Of a stretch of DNA of 64,000 nucleotides, positions 8,152 through 17,300 are shown piece after piece. A model generated the notes under the pieces. The model had not been told where the DNA came from and searched no databases. It worked only from the letters and a program-made list of their open reading frames with translations. Position 1 is the first letter of the stretch; every line of letters begins with the position of its first letter. The position numbers were made by a program, and so were the translations under genes. The DNA lies in NCBI RefSeq assembly GCF_002269255.1, contig NZ_CP022823.1, forward strand, positions 496,001 through 560,000, in the 5' to 3' direction. The DNA comes from Klebsiella quasivariicola. GTDB lineage: Bacteria > Pseudomonadota > Gammaproteobacteria > Enterobacterales > Enterobacteriaceae.

Positions 8152-8335
8152 CTCCCGTTGTTTTGTGGTTCCGTAGGGTGGCTGTTAGGCTCTCCGCCTG
8201 CGCCCGATAGTGCCACTATAACCGCTAATTCCACAGAAGTGGAATCCTGGCGTATCATCGCGTAGTGTAGAACGGCCTTTTTTTCGTCAATCGTGAGCTT
8301 CGGCATTACGGTTTTCAAGGAATAACAATTAGATC

Positions 8336-9463
8336 ATGCAAAGCCTGTCTCCAACATCGCGTTACCTTTTAGCCCTGAAAGAGGGCAGCCATCAACCCGA
8401 CGACGTCCAGCAAGAAGCGGTGAGCCGCCTTGATACCATTTACCAGGAACTGCAGACTCAGCCCGCGCCCGTCGCGTCTGGCGGCGGTTTGCGCGCGAAA
8501 TTCGGCAAACTGCTGGGTAAGCGCGAACCGGCTGCCGAGGCGGCACCTGTCCGCGGCCTGTATATGTGGGGCGGCGTAGGGCGGGGGAAAACCTGGCTGA
8601 TGGACCTGTTTTACCAGAGCCTGCCGGGCGAGCGTAAGCAGCGCCTGCATTTCCATCGCTTTATGCTGCGGGTTCACGAAGAGCTGACCACCCTGCAGGG
8701 CCATAGCGACCCGCTGGAGATTGTCGCCGACCGCTTTAAAGCGGAAACCGACGTGCTCTGCTTCGACGAGTTTTTTGTCTCCGATATTACCGACGCCATG
8801 CTGCTGGGCGGGCTGATGAAAGCCCTGTTTGCCCGCGGCATCACCCTGGTCGCCACCTCCAATATTCCGCCGGATGAGCTCTATCGCAATGGCTTGCAGC
8901 GTGCCCGTTTTCTGCCCGCTATCGACGCCATCAAGCAGCATTGCGATATTATGAACGTCGATGCCGGAATCGATTATCGCTTGCGTACCCTGACGCAAGC
9001 GCACCTGTGGTTGTCGCCGCTGAATAACGACACGCGTGAACAGATGGATAAACTGTGGCTCGCGCTGGCCGGCGCGCCGCGCGCTGCCGGGCCGACGCTG
9101 GAGGTCAACCACCGTGAGCTGCCGACCCTCGGCGTGGAAAACCAGACGCTGGCGGCATCATTCGCCACGCTGTGCGTGGATGCGCGCAGTCAGCATGACT
9201 ATATCGCGCTCTCCCGCCTGTTCCATACCGTGATGCTGTTCGACGTGCCGGTGATGACCGCGCAGCTGGAAAGCGAAGCCCGGCGCTTTATCGCCCTGGT
9301 GGATGAGTTCTATGAGCGTCATGTCAAACTGGTGGTCAGCGCCGCGGTACCGCTGTACGACATTTACCAGGGCGAGCGGCTGAAGTTTGAGTTCCAGCGC
9401 TGTCTGTCGCGTCTGCAGGAGATGCAGAGCGAAGAGTATCTCAAGCGTCCGCATATGCCCTGA
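8336..9463 (+). CDS. zapE: ZapE cell-division AFG1-like ATPase
   Basis: A 375-residue AAA-type P-loop ATPase, the exact E. coli length. The Walker A motif is GGVGRGKTWLMDLF and the Walker B is DVLCFDEFFV, followed by the sensor-like TLVATSN. The AFG1 family includes mitochondrial Lace1; in E. coli ZapE binds FtsZ and affects Z-ring stability, mainly under low oxygen and stress. It diverges from zapG with a 184-base intergenic region. It precedes rplM on the same strand but has its own spacing of 265 bases to it. Confidence 0.94.
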   Translation: MQSLSPTSRYLLALKEGSHQPDDVQQEAVSRLDTIYQELQTQPAPVASGGGLRAKFGKLLGKREPAAEAAPVRGLYMWGGVGRGKTWLMDLFYQSLPGERKQRLHFHRFMLRVHEELTTLQGHSDPLEIVADRFKAETDVLCFDEFFVSDITDAMLLGGLMKALFARGITLVATSNIPPDELYRNGLQRARFLPAIDAIKQHCDIMNVDAGIDYRLRTLTQAHLWLSPLNNDTREQMDKLWLALAGAPRAAGPTLEVNHRELPTLGVENQTLAASFATLCVDARSQHDYIALSRLFHTVMLFDVPVMTAQLESEARRFIALVDEFYERHVKLVVSAAVPLYDIYQGERLKFEFQRCLSRLQEMQSEEYLKRPHMP

Positions 9464-9728
9464 CAGGGCACTTTTTCAGGCGGATTCAGGGCCGCAAGGC
9501 TGTCCCGGGACCTGCCTGAAAAATCTCATAAAGGGGTCGATCTTTGACCCCGACTTCTCTATAATCTTGCGACCCCACGTTACGAGAAGGTTTTTTTCCC
9601 GAAACTTTCTATGCGCCGGCATAGGCTATTCGAAGGGGTAGGTTTGCTGGACAATGTCGTGTGAACCTCAACTGACTAAACGTTTGGGTGTTCACCAACG
9701 TGTAACTTATTATTTGGGTAAGCTTTTA
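9464..9728 (+). promoter_or_regulatory. rplM-rpsI promoter and 5' leader
   Basis: This 265-base gap holds a TATAAT hexamer at 9560-9565 and a leader of about 160 bases. Near its end lies a bulged hairpin formed by CGTTTGGGTG and CACCAACG, shortly before the rplM ribosome site. In E. coli the rplM-rpsI leader is reported to be bound by L13 for autoregulation; that this hairpin is the operator is inference. An in-frame ATG at 9654 would lengthen L13 by 25 residues but has no match in the family. Confidence 0.5.
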
Positions 9729-10157
9729 ATGAAAACTTTTACAGCTAAACCAGAAACCGTAAAACGCGACTGGTATGTTGTTGACGCGACCGGTAAAACT
9801 CTGGGCCGTCTGGCTACTGAACTGGCTCGTCGCCTGCGCGGTAAGCACAAAGCGGAATACACTCCGCACGTTGATACCGGTGATTACATCATCGTTCTGA
9901 ACGCAGAAAAAGTTGCTGTTACCGGCAACAAGCGCGAAGACAAAATGTACTACCACCACACCGGCCACATCGGTGGTATCAAAGAAGCGACCTTTGAAGA
10001 GATGATTGCCCGCCGTCCTGAGCGTGTGATTGAAATCGCGGTTAAAGGCATGCTGCCAAAAGGCCCGCTGGGTCGTGCTATGTACCGTAAACTGAAAGTT
10101 TACGCGGGTAACGAGCACAACCACGCGGCACAGCAACCGCAAGTTCTTGACATCTAA
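9729..10157 (+). CDS. rplM: 50S ribosomal protein L13
   Basis: A 142-residue protein that begins MKTFTAKPETVKRDWYVVDA, the family N-terminus, and ends QPQVLDI. It binds 23S rRNA early in 50S assembly. The start at 9729 gives the standard length; longer in-frame starts are rejected. It is followed after 15 bases by rpsI, the usual two-gene operon, and codon usage is the highly biased kind of strongly expressed genes (for example, CGT for arginine). Confidence 0.98.
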   Translation: MKTFTAKPETVKRDWYVVDATGKTLGRLATELARRLRGKHKAEYTPHVDTGDYIIVLNAEKVAVTGNKREDKMYYHHTGHIGGIKEATFEEMIARRPERVIEIAVKGMLPKGPLGRAMYRKLKVYAGNEHNHAAQQPQVLDI

Positions 10158-10169
10158 TCGGGATTATAG

Positions 10170-10565
<396 letters not shown>

Positions 10566-10595
10566 TTGTTTTCTGCTCACGCAGAACAATTTGCG

Positions 10596-10622
10596 AAAAA
10601 ACCCGCTTCGGCGGGTTTTTTT
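10596..10622 (+). terminator. Intrinsic terminator of rplM-rpsI
   Basis: AACCCGC-ttcg-GCGGGTT stem (7 bp, UUCG tetraloop), preceded by an A-run and followed by seven T residues, 30 bases after the rpsI stop. Confidence 0.93.
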
Positions 10623-10876
10623 ATGGATAAAACGGCTGTTATCCACAAGCATAGCGCCGGTTCTCGCCACTTTTTCAGCATTTCCAGAATCCCCTCACCA
10701 CAACGTCTTCAAAATCTGGTAAACTATCATCCAATTTTCTGCCCAAATGCTGGTGATTGTTCATTTTTTGTTTTATTCGTGAACGAAGGTGACATCACGC
10801 TACTGGGGTTTTTACATCTGGCTGGCCATGAGTGGCTGGCAGCAGTACAAAATTCTGAATATACCTGGAGGTTTTC
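10623..10876 (+). promoter_or_regulatory. sspA upstream region
   Basis: The gap between the rpsI terminator and sspA holds a TAAACT hexamer near 10719 that could serve as a -10 element, an AT-rich tract, and a strong ribosome site (TGGAGG) eight bases before the sspA ATG. The implied leader is about 150 bases long. No operator could be identified. Confidence 0.4.
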
Positions 10877-11515
10877 ATGGCTGTCGCTGCCAACAAACGT
10901 TCGGTAATGACGCTGTTTTCTGGTCCTACTGACATCTATAGCCATCAGGTCCGCATTGTGCTGGCCGAAAAAGGTGTCAGTTTTGAGATAGAGCACGTGG
11001 AGAAGGACAACCCGCCTCAGGATCTGATTGACCTCAACCCGAATCAAAGCGTACCGACGCTGGTGGATCGTGAGCTCACTCTGTGGGAATCCCGCATCAT
11101 TATGGAGTATCTGGATGAGCGTTTCCCGCACCCGCCGTTAATGCCGGTTTATCCGGTGGCGCGTGGTGAAAGCCGCCTGTATATGCAACGTATCGAGAAG
11201 GACTGGTATTCGCTGATGAATACCATCCAGAGCGGTACCGCAGCACAAGCTGATGCTGCGCGTAAGCAGCTGCGTGAAGAACTGCTGGCCATCGCGCCGG
11301 TCTTCACCCAGAAACCTTACTTCCTGAGCGATGAGTTCAGCCTGGTAGACTGCTACCTGGCGCCGCTGCTGTGGCGTCTGCCGGTTCTCGGTGTGGAACT
11401 GGTTGGCGCAGGTGCGAAAGAGCTCAAAGGCTATATGACTCGCGTATTTGAGCGTGATTCCTTCCTCGCTTCTTTAACTGAAGCCGAGCGTGAAATGCGC
11501 CTCGGTCGGGGCTAA
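10877..11515 (+). CDS. sspA: Stringent starvation protein A
   Basis: A 212-residue glutathione-S-transferase-fold protein, exactly the E. coli length, with the thioredoxin-like N-domain (VMTLFSGPTDIYSHQVRIVL) and helical C-domain. SspA lacks GST activity; in E. coli it binds RNA polymerase with sigma-70 and helps in starvation, acid resistance and phage P1 late transcription, and lowers H-NS levels. It is followed three bases later by sspB in the same operon. Confidence 0.97.
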   Translation: MAVAANKRSVMTLFSGPTDIYSHQVRIVLAEKGVSFEIEHVEKDNPPQDLIDLNPNQSVPTLVDRELTLWESRIIMEYLDERFPHPPLMPVYPVARGESRLYMQRIEKDWYSLMNTIQSGTAAQADAARKQLREELLAIAPVFTQKPYFLSDEFSLVDCYLAPLLWRLPVLGVELVGAGAKELKGYMTRVFERDSFLASLTEAEREMRLGRG

Positions 11516-11518
11516 ATA

Positions 11519-12013
11519 ATGGATGTATCACAGCTGACGCCGCGTCGCCCGTATCTGTTACGGGCGTTTTATGACTGGCTGCTGGATAACCAGCTGACGC
11601 CGCACCTGGTGGTGGATGTCACGCTGCCGGGCGTGCTCGTGCCAATGGAGTACGCGCGTGACGGGCAAATCGTTCTCAACATTGCCCCGCGTGCGGTCGG
11701 CAATCTCGAGCTGGCGAACGATGAAGTGCGCTTTAACGCGCGCTTTGGCGGCGTGCCGCGTAACGTTTCTGTCCCGCTGGCTGCGGTACTCGCCATCTAT
11801 GCCCGTGAGAACGGCGCCGGCACGATGTTTGAACCGGAAGCGGCCTATGACGAAGATGTCAGCAGCCTCAACGATGATGACGTCGCGCCTGAGAGTGAAA
11901 GCGAAACGGTGATGTCGGTGATCGATGGCGATAAGCCGGATAATCACGACGACGATCCTGACGACACGCCGCCGCCGCGCGGTGGTCGCCCGGCGCTGCG
12001 CGTGGTGAAGTAA
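11519..12013 (+). CDS. sspB: SspB, ClpXP specificity adaptor
   Basis: A 164-residue protein with the compact SspB fold at the N-terminus (YLLRAFYDWLLDNQLTPHL) that binds ssrA tags and the RseA fragment, a long acidic disordered linker (about 112-150, rich in Asp/Glu) and the C-terminal ClpX-binding motif RPALRVVK. It delivers tagged proteins to ClpXP. It lies three bases after sspA and ends at a strong terminator. Confidence 0.97.
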   Translation: MDVSQLTPRRPYLLRAFYDWLLDNQLTPHLVVDVTLPGVLVPMEYARDGQIVLNIAPRAVGNLELANDEVRFNARFGGVPRNVSVPLAAVLAIYARENGAGTMFEPEAAYDEDVSSLNDDDVAPESESETVMSVIDGDKPDNHDDDPDDTPPPRGGRPALRVVK

Positions 12014-12025
12014 ACCCCTTCTCTG

Positions 12026-12051
12026 ACAGGCCCTGCGGGGCCTGTTTTTTT
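12026..12051 (+). terminator. Intrinsic terminator of sspAB
   Basis: ACAGGCCC-tgcg-GGGCCTGT stem (8 bp) followed by a run of T residues. Confidence 0.93.
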
Positions 12052-12136
12052 GACTGTCTGCTTTGTTAACCCCGCCACACATCGCACGTCCTGCGGCTGA
12101 TACTGTTACGCTAAACGTATCGTTCAGGGAGCAGGA

Positions 12137-12841
12137 ATGTCTTTATTGGCACAACTAAATTCGCGTATACACCTTCATGGTGGGTTAATCGTTTCCTGCC
12201 AGCCGGTACCGGGCAGTCCGCTGGATAACCCCGCTATCGTCGCGGCAATGGCGCTGGCGGCTGAGCAGGCGGGAGCGGTAGCGCTGCGCATCGAAGGGCT
12301 GGCCAACCTGCAGGCCGTTCGTCCGTTAGTGACGGTGCCCGTTATTGGGTTGATCAAACGCGATTTGCCCGATAGCCCGGTGCGTATTACGCCATGGCTG
12401 GAAGATATCGACGCGCTGGCGCAGGCCGGGGCCGATATCATTGCTTTCGACGGCACGCGGCGGCGGCGTCTGGCCACCGTTTCGTCACTGTTAGCTGAAA
12501 TTCACCAGCAGGGGAAAGTGGCGATGGCCGATTGCTCATCTCTCGACGACGCTCTCGAGTGCTGGCAGTTGGGCGCTGAGATTATCGGTACCACCCTCTC
12601 GGGCTATATCGCGAATGAGACACCTGTTGAGCCGGACCTGGCGCTGGTGAAAAGCCTGAGCGTGGCAGGCTGCCGGGTGATTGCCGAGGGGCGCTATAAC
12701 ACGCCAGCCCAGGCGGCGGAGGCGATGCGCTGCGGCGCGTGGGCGGTGACCGTCGGCTCGGCGATCACTCGCTTAGAGCATATCTGCGGCTGGTATAATT
12801 CGGCGCTGAAAGCGGCGGTTTGCCCGGCGAATGAGCAATAA
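12137..12841 (+). CDS. nanE: N-acetylmannosamine-6-phosphate 2-epimerase, solitary
   Basis: A 234-residue TIM-barrel protein with NanE motifs: GGLIVSCQPVPGSPL at the N-terminus, VIGLIKRD with the catalytic lysine, ITPWLEDIDAL, and GADIIAFDGTRRRR. It converts ManNAc-6-P to GlcNAc-6-P in sialic acid use. In E. coli it belongs to nanATEK near sspB, but here it stands alone between two terminators, next to gltD on the opposite strand; no nanA, nanT or nanK is nearby. Its ATG has GGAGCAGGA upstream. It may be a remnant of a larger nan locus or serve ManNAc use with genes elsewhere. Confidence 0.88.
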   Translation: MSLLAQLNSRIHLHGGLIVSCQPVPGSPLDNPAIVAAMALAAEQAGAVALRIEGLANLQAVRPLVTVPVIGLIKRDLPDSPVRITPWLEDIDALAQAGADIIAFDGTRRRRLATVSSLLAEIHQQGKVAMADCSSLDDALECWQLGAEIIGTTLSGYIANETPVEPDLALVKSLSVAGCRVIAEGRYNTPAQAAEAMRCGAWAVTVGSAITRLEHICGWYNSALKAAVCPANEQ

Positions 12842-12873
12842 AAAAGCCCGATGGCGTTAACCATCGGGCTTTT
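12842..12873. terminator. Bidirectional terminator between nanE and gltD
   Basis: A 13-bp stem with arms AAAAGCCCGATGG and CCATCGGGCTTTT lies between the convergent genes and starts right at the nanE stop. T-runs are present for both directions. Confidence 0.93.
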
Positions 12874-12896
12874 ATGCGCTGAGGCTCAGAGCCTAA

Positions 12897-14315
12897 TCAG
12901 ACCTCGAGGTAGTTGAGGATCCCGTCCGCCGCTTTCCGGCCTTCGGCAATCGCTGTCACCACCAGGTCGGAACCGCGAACGATATCGCCACCGGCGAAGA
13001 TTTTCGGGTTGCTGGTCTGGAAGGCGTTGTCGCTGCCTTCCGGCGCAATGATACGGCCCTGAGAGTCCAGCTCGACGCTGTGCTTCGCCAGCCACTCCAT
13101 GCTGTGCGGACGGAAACCAAACGCCATCACTACGGCGTCTGCCGGCACCACATGCTCTGAACCAGGGACGATCTCCGCGCGACGGCGGCCTTTCGCGTCC
13201 GGCTGGCCCATTTCGGTGCGCGCCATCTTCACGCCGCACACTTTGCCATTGGCATTCACTTCCACACCCAGCGGCTGGACGTTGAACTGGAACTCAACGC
13301 CTTCCTCACGCGCGTTTTTCACTTCGCGTTTTGAACCCGGCATGTTCTCTTCGTCACGACGATAGGCGCAGATCACGTGCGCCGCATTCTGACGAATGGA
13401 GGTCCGCACGCAGTCCATCGCGGTGTCGCCACCGCCGAGCACGACCACGCGTTTGCCTTCCATGCTGACATAGGGCTCATCGGCCGTTTCGCCAAAGCCC
13501 ATGATCTGTTTGGTGTTAGCGATCAGGAACGGCAGCGCGTCGTAGACGCCCGGGGCGTCTTCGTTGTCCAGTCCACCGCGCATCGACTGATAGGTGCCAA
13601 CGCCGAGGAACACGGCATCGTACTCTTTCAGCAGGTCGTCGAGCTGCACGTCCCGGCCCACTTCGGTATTGAGTTTGAACTCAATCCCCATGCCGGTGAA
13701 GATCTCCCGGCGGCGGGTCATTACCTCTTTTTCCAGCTTGAACGCCGGAATACCGAAGGTCAGGAGGCCGCCGATTTCCGGATGGCGGTCAAACACCACC
13801 GCTTTAACGCCGTTACGGGTCAACACGTCGGCACAGGCGAGGCCCGCCGGTCCGGCGCCGATGATCGCGACGGTTTTACCGGTCGGCTTCACGCCGGAGA
13901 GATCCGGGCGCCAGCCCATTTCGAACGCTTTGTCATTGATATAGCGCTCGATGTTGCCGATGGTCACCGCGCCGAACTCATCGTTCAGCGTACAGGAGCC
14001 TTCACACAGGCGGTCCTGCGGGCAAACGCGCCCGCAGACTTCCGGCAGGGTGTTGGTCTGATGCGACAGCTCAGCCGCCTCAAAAATACGCCCCTCGTTG
14101 GCCAGCTTCAGCCAGTTCGGGATGTAGTTATGCACCGGGCACTTCCATTCGCAGTACGGGTTGCCGCAGGAGAGGCAGCGATCTGCCTGCGCCTTGGCCT
14201 GGCCTTCTGAAAACGGCTCGTAAATTTCCACAAACTCAATTTTACGGATCTTCAGCGGTTTCTTTGGCGGATCAACGCGCTGCAGGTCGATAAATTGATA
14301 AACGTTCTGACTCAT
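12897..14315 (-). CDS. gltD: Glutamate synthase small subunit
   Basis: A 472-residue flavoprotein. N-terminal cysteines in CLSCGNPYCEWKCPVHN bind the 4Fe-4S clusters; two dinucleotide folds follow, GAGPAGLACADVL for FAD and VVLGGGDTAMDC for NADPH. It passes NADPH electrons to the GltB subunit, where glutamine and 2-oxoglutarate give two glutamates. It is nine bases downstream of gltB. E. coli GltD also has 472 residues. The gene gltF, found after gltD in E. coli, is absent. Confidence 0.97.
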   Translation of the reverse strand: MSQNVYQFIDLQRVDPPKKPLKIRKIEFVEIYEPFSEGQAKAQADRCLSCGNPYCEWKCPVHNYIPNWLKLANEGRIFEAAELSHQTNTLPEVCGRVCPQDRLCEGSCTLNDEFGAVTIGNIERYINDKAFEMGWRPDLSGVKPTGKTVAIIGAGPAGLACADVLTRNGVKAVVFDRHPEIGGLLTFGIPAFKLEKEVMTRRREIFTGMGIEFKLNTEVGRDVQLDDLLKEYDAVFLGVGTYQSMRGGLDNEDAPGVYDALPFLIANTKQIMGFGETADEPYVSMEGKRVVVLGGGDTAMDCVRTSIRQNAAHVICAYRRDEENMPGSKREVKNAREEGVEFQFNVQPLGVEVNANGKVCGVKMARTEMGQPDAKGRRRAEIVPGSEHVVPADAVVMAFGFRPHSMEWLAKHSVELDSQGRIIAPEGSDNAFQTSNPKIFAGGDIVRGSDLVVTAIAEGRKAADGILNYLEV

Positions 14316-14324
14316 CTTAACCCC

Positions 14325-17300
14325 TTACTGCGCCTGCACCCGCAGCTCAGCTGCGGAACGACTACGGTGACCCAACAGTGCTTTAACATCGCTGGACTTC
14401 GGTTTAACCAGCGCAAACTTCGCGGAGAAGGCCGGCCAGTTGGCGAGGATCTCTTCGCCACGTTGCGAACCGGTAAGCTGCACGTGTTCGGTGATTAAAC
14501 CGCGCAGGTGCTCTTCATGGATAGCCAGGGAATCAACGTCCAGCACTTCCACCAGTTCCGGGTTCACGCGTTTACGGAAGTCGCCATCTTCATCCAGGAC
14601 ATAAGCAAAGCCGCCGGTCATCCCTGCGCCAAAGTTGACGCCGGTTTTACCGAGCACGCAGACGATGCCGCCGGTCATATATTCACAGCCGTTGTCACCG
14701 ATGCCTTCCACCACGGTAATGGCGCCGGAGTTACGCACGGCGAAACGCTCACCCGCGCGGCCTGCGGCGTACAGACGACCACCGGTCGCGCCGTACAGGC
14801 AGGTGTTGCCGATAATGCTGGCTTCATGGCTGCGGAACGCAGAGCCGACCGGAGGACGAATGGCCAGCAGACCGCCCGCCATGCCTTTACCGACATAGTC
14901 GTTGGCATCGCCGGTCAGATGCAGCTCTACGCCACCGGCGTTCCACACGCCGAAGCTCTGCCCCGCGGTACCACTAAAGTGAGCGACGATCGGGTCGCCC
15001 GCCAGTCCCTGGTCGCCATGGGTCTGGGCGATATACCCGGACAGCGAGGCCCCCACGGAGCGGTCAGTGTTGCGGATATCAAACCAGAACGTCTTGCTCT
15101 GCTTTTCATCCACGTACGGTTTCGCCTGCTGCAGCAGCTGGGCGTTGAGCACGCCGTTATCGAACGGCGGGTTGTTTTCGGTGCAGTACAACGCTTTGCC
15201 CGGATGCGGCTCTGCGGTCTCCAGCAGTTTACCCAGATCCAGTTTCTGCTGCTTGGCAGTAAACCCATCCAGCTCTTTGAGCAGATCGGTGCGGCCGATC
15301 AGATCCACCAGACGCTTGACGCCCAGCTGGGCCATCAGCTCGCGGGTCTCACGGGCGATAAATTCAAAGTAGTTGGTCACTTTGAACGGCAGACCGTGAT
15401 AGTGGTTCTTACGCAGTTTGTCATCCTGAGTCGCCACGCCGGTCGCGCAGTTGTTCAGGTGGCAAATACGCAGGTATTTACAGCCCAGCGCGACCATCGG
15501 GCCGGTACCGAAACCGAAGCTCTCTGCGCCGAGGATCGCCGCTTTGATGATATCGAGGCCGGTTTTCAGGCCGCCATCCACCTGCAGACGGATCTTATGA
15601 CGCAGACCGTTAGCGACCAGCGCCTGCTGGGTTTCCACCAGGCCAAGCTCCCACGGACAGCCGGCATATTTCACCGAAGAGAGCGGGCTCGCTCCGGTGC
15701 CGCCGTCGTAGCCGGCAATGGTGATCAGATCGGCATAGGCTTTGGCCACGCCGGTGGCGATGGTGCCAACGCCCGGTTCAGAAACCAGTTTGACCGAAAT
15801 CATCGCTTTCGGGTTGACCTGCTTGAGGTCGAAAATCAGCTGCGCCAAATCCTCGATAGAGTAGATATCGTGGTGCGGCGGCGGGGAGATCAGCGTCACG
15901 CCCGGAACGGAATAGCGCAGTTTGGCGATGTACGGGGTGACTTTATCACCCGGCAACTGACCGCCTTCACCCGGCTTCGCCCCCTGGGCGACTTTGATCT
16001 GGATAACGTCGGCGTTGACCAGATAGGCTGGCGTGACGCCGAAGCGGCCGGACGCCACCTGCTTGATGCGCGACACTTTATTGGTGCCGTAGCGCGCCGG
16101 GTCTTCGCCGCCTTCACCGGAGTTAGAGAAGCCGCCGATGCTGTTCATCGCTTCCGCCAGCGATTCGTGCGCTTCCGGGCTCAGGGCGCCGATCGACATC
16201 GCCGCGGTATCGAAGCGTTTGAACAGCTCTTTCGCCGGTTCTACGTCGTCGATACTGACAGCGTCTTCGCCTGGATTGAGCGCCAGCAGATCGCGCAGCG
16301 TGGCCGCCGGACGTTCGTTAACCAATTTCGCGTATTGTTGATAGTCGCTGTATTCGCCGCTCTGCACGGCTTTCTGCAGGGTCTGAACCACGTCCGGGTT
16401 GTAGGCGTGATATTCGCCGCCGTGCACGAACTTCAGCAGGCCGCCCTGAGCCAGTGGCTTACGTGCCAGCCAGGCGCGTTTCGACAGATTCAGCAGATCC
16501 TGCTGGAAATCGTCGAAGCCGGCGCCGCCGATACGGCTGACCACGCCCTGGAAGCAGAGATCGGAAACCTCGCGATGCAGACCGACCGCTTCGAACAGCT
16601 TCGAGCAGCGGTAGGACGCGATGGTCGAGATCCCCATCTTCGACATGATCTTGTACAGACCTTTGTTGATACCGTTGCGATAGTTCAGCATCACCGCACG
16701 GTACGCTTTATCGATGGCTTTGCTGTCGACCAGCTTCGCCAGCGTTTCATAGGCGAGGTACGGGTAGATAGCCGTCGCACCGAAGCCGAGCAGCACGGCG
16801 AAGTGGTGCGGATCGCGGGCGCTGGCGGTTTCAACGATGATGTTGGCATCGCAACGCAGACTTTTATCGACCAGACGGGTCTGGATTGCGCCAACGGCCA
16901 TTGGCGCCGGTACCGGCAGACGGTCTTTAGCAATGTTGCGGTCAGAGAGCACCAGCAGCACGGTGCCGTTGCGCACCATTTGCTCCGCTTTGTCACACAG
17001 CGCTTTCACCGTCTCGCTGAGGGAGGCCTCTGCCGGATTGAAAGTGATGTCGAGGACGTCGGCACGGTAGTGCTCTTCTTCCATCGTTGTCAGCTGTTTG
17101 AAATCGGAGTACAGCAGGATCGGCGATTTGAAACTCAGACGATGGGCCTGGCCTTCCGCTTCGCAGAAGACGTTCATTTCGCGACCGATGCTGGTGGCCA
17201 GCGACATAACATGGGCTTCACGCAGCGGATCGATCGGTGGGTTCGTCACCTGGGCAAACTGCTGACGGAAGTAATCGTAGATAATACGCGGCTGACTGGA

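Noticed and set aside
9654..9728. N-terminally extended L13 starting at ATG 9654.
   Set aside because: The extra 25 residues are absent from the L13 family and lie in the likely regulatory leader.
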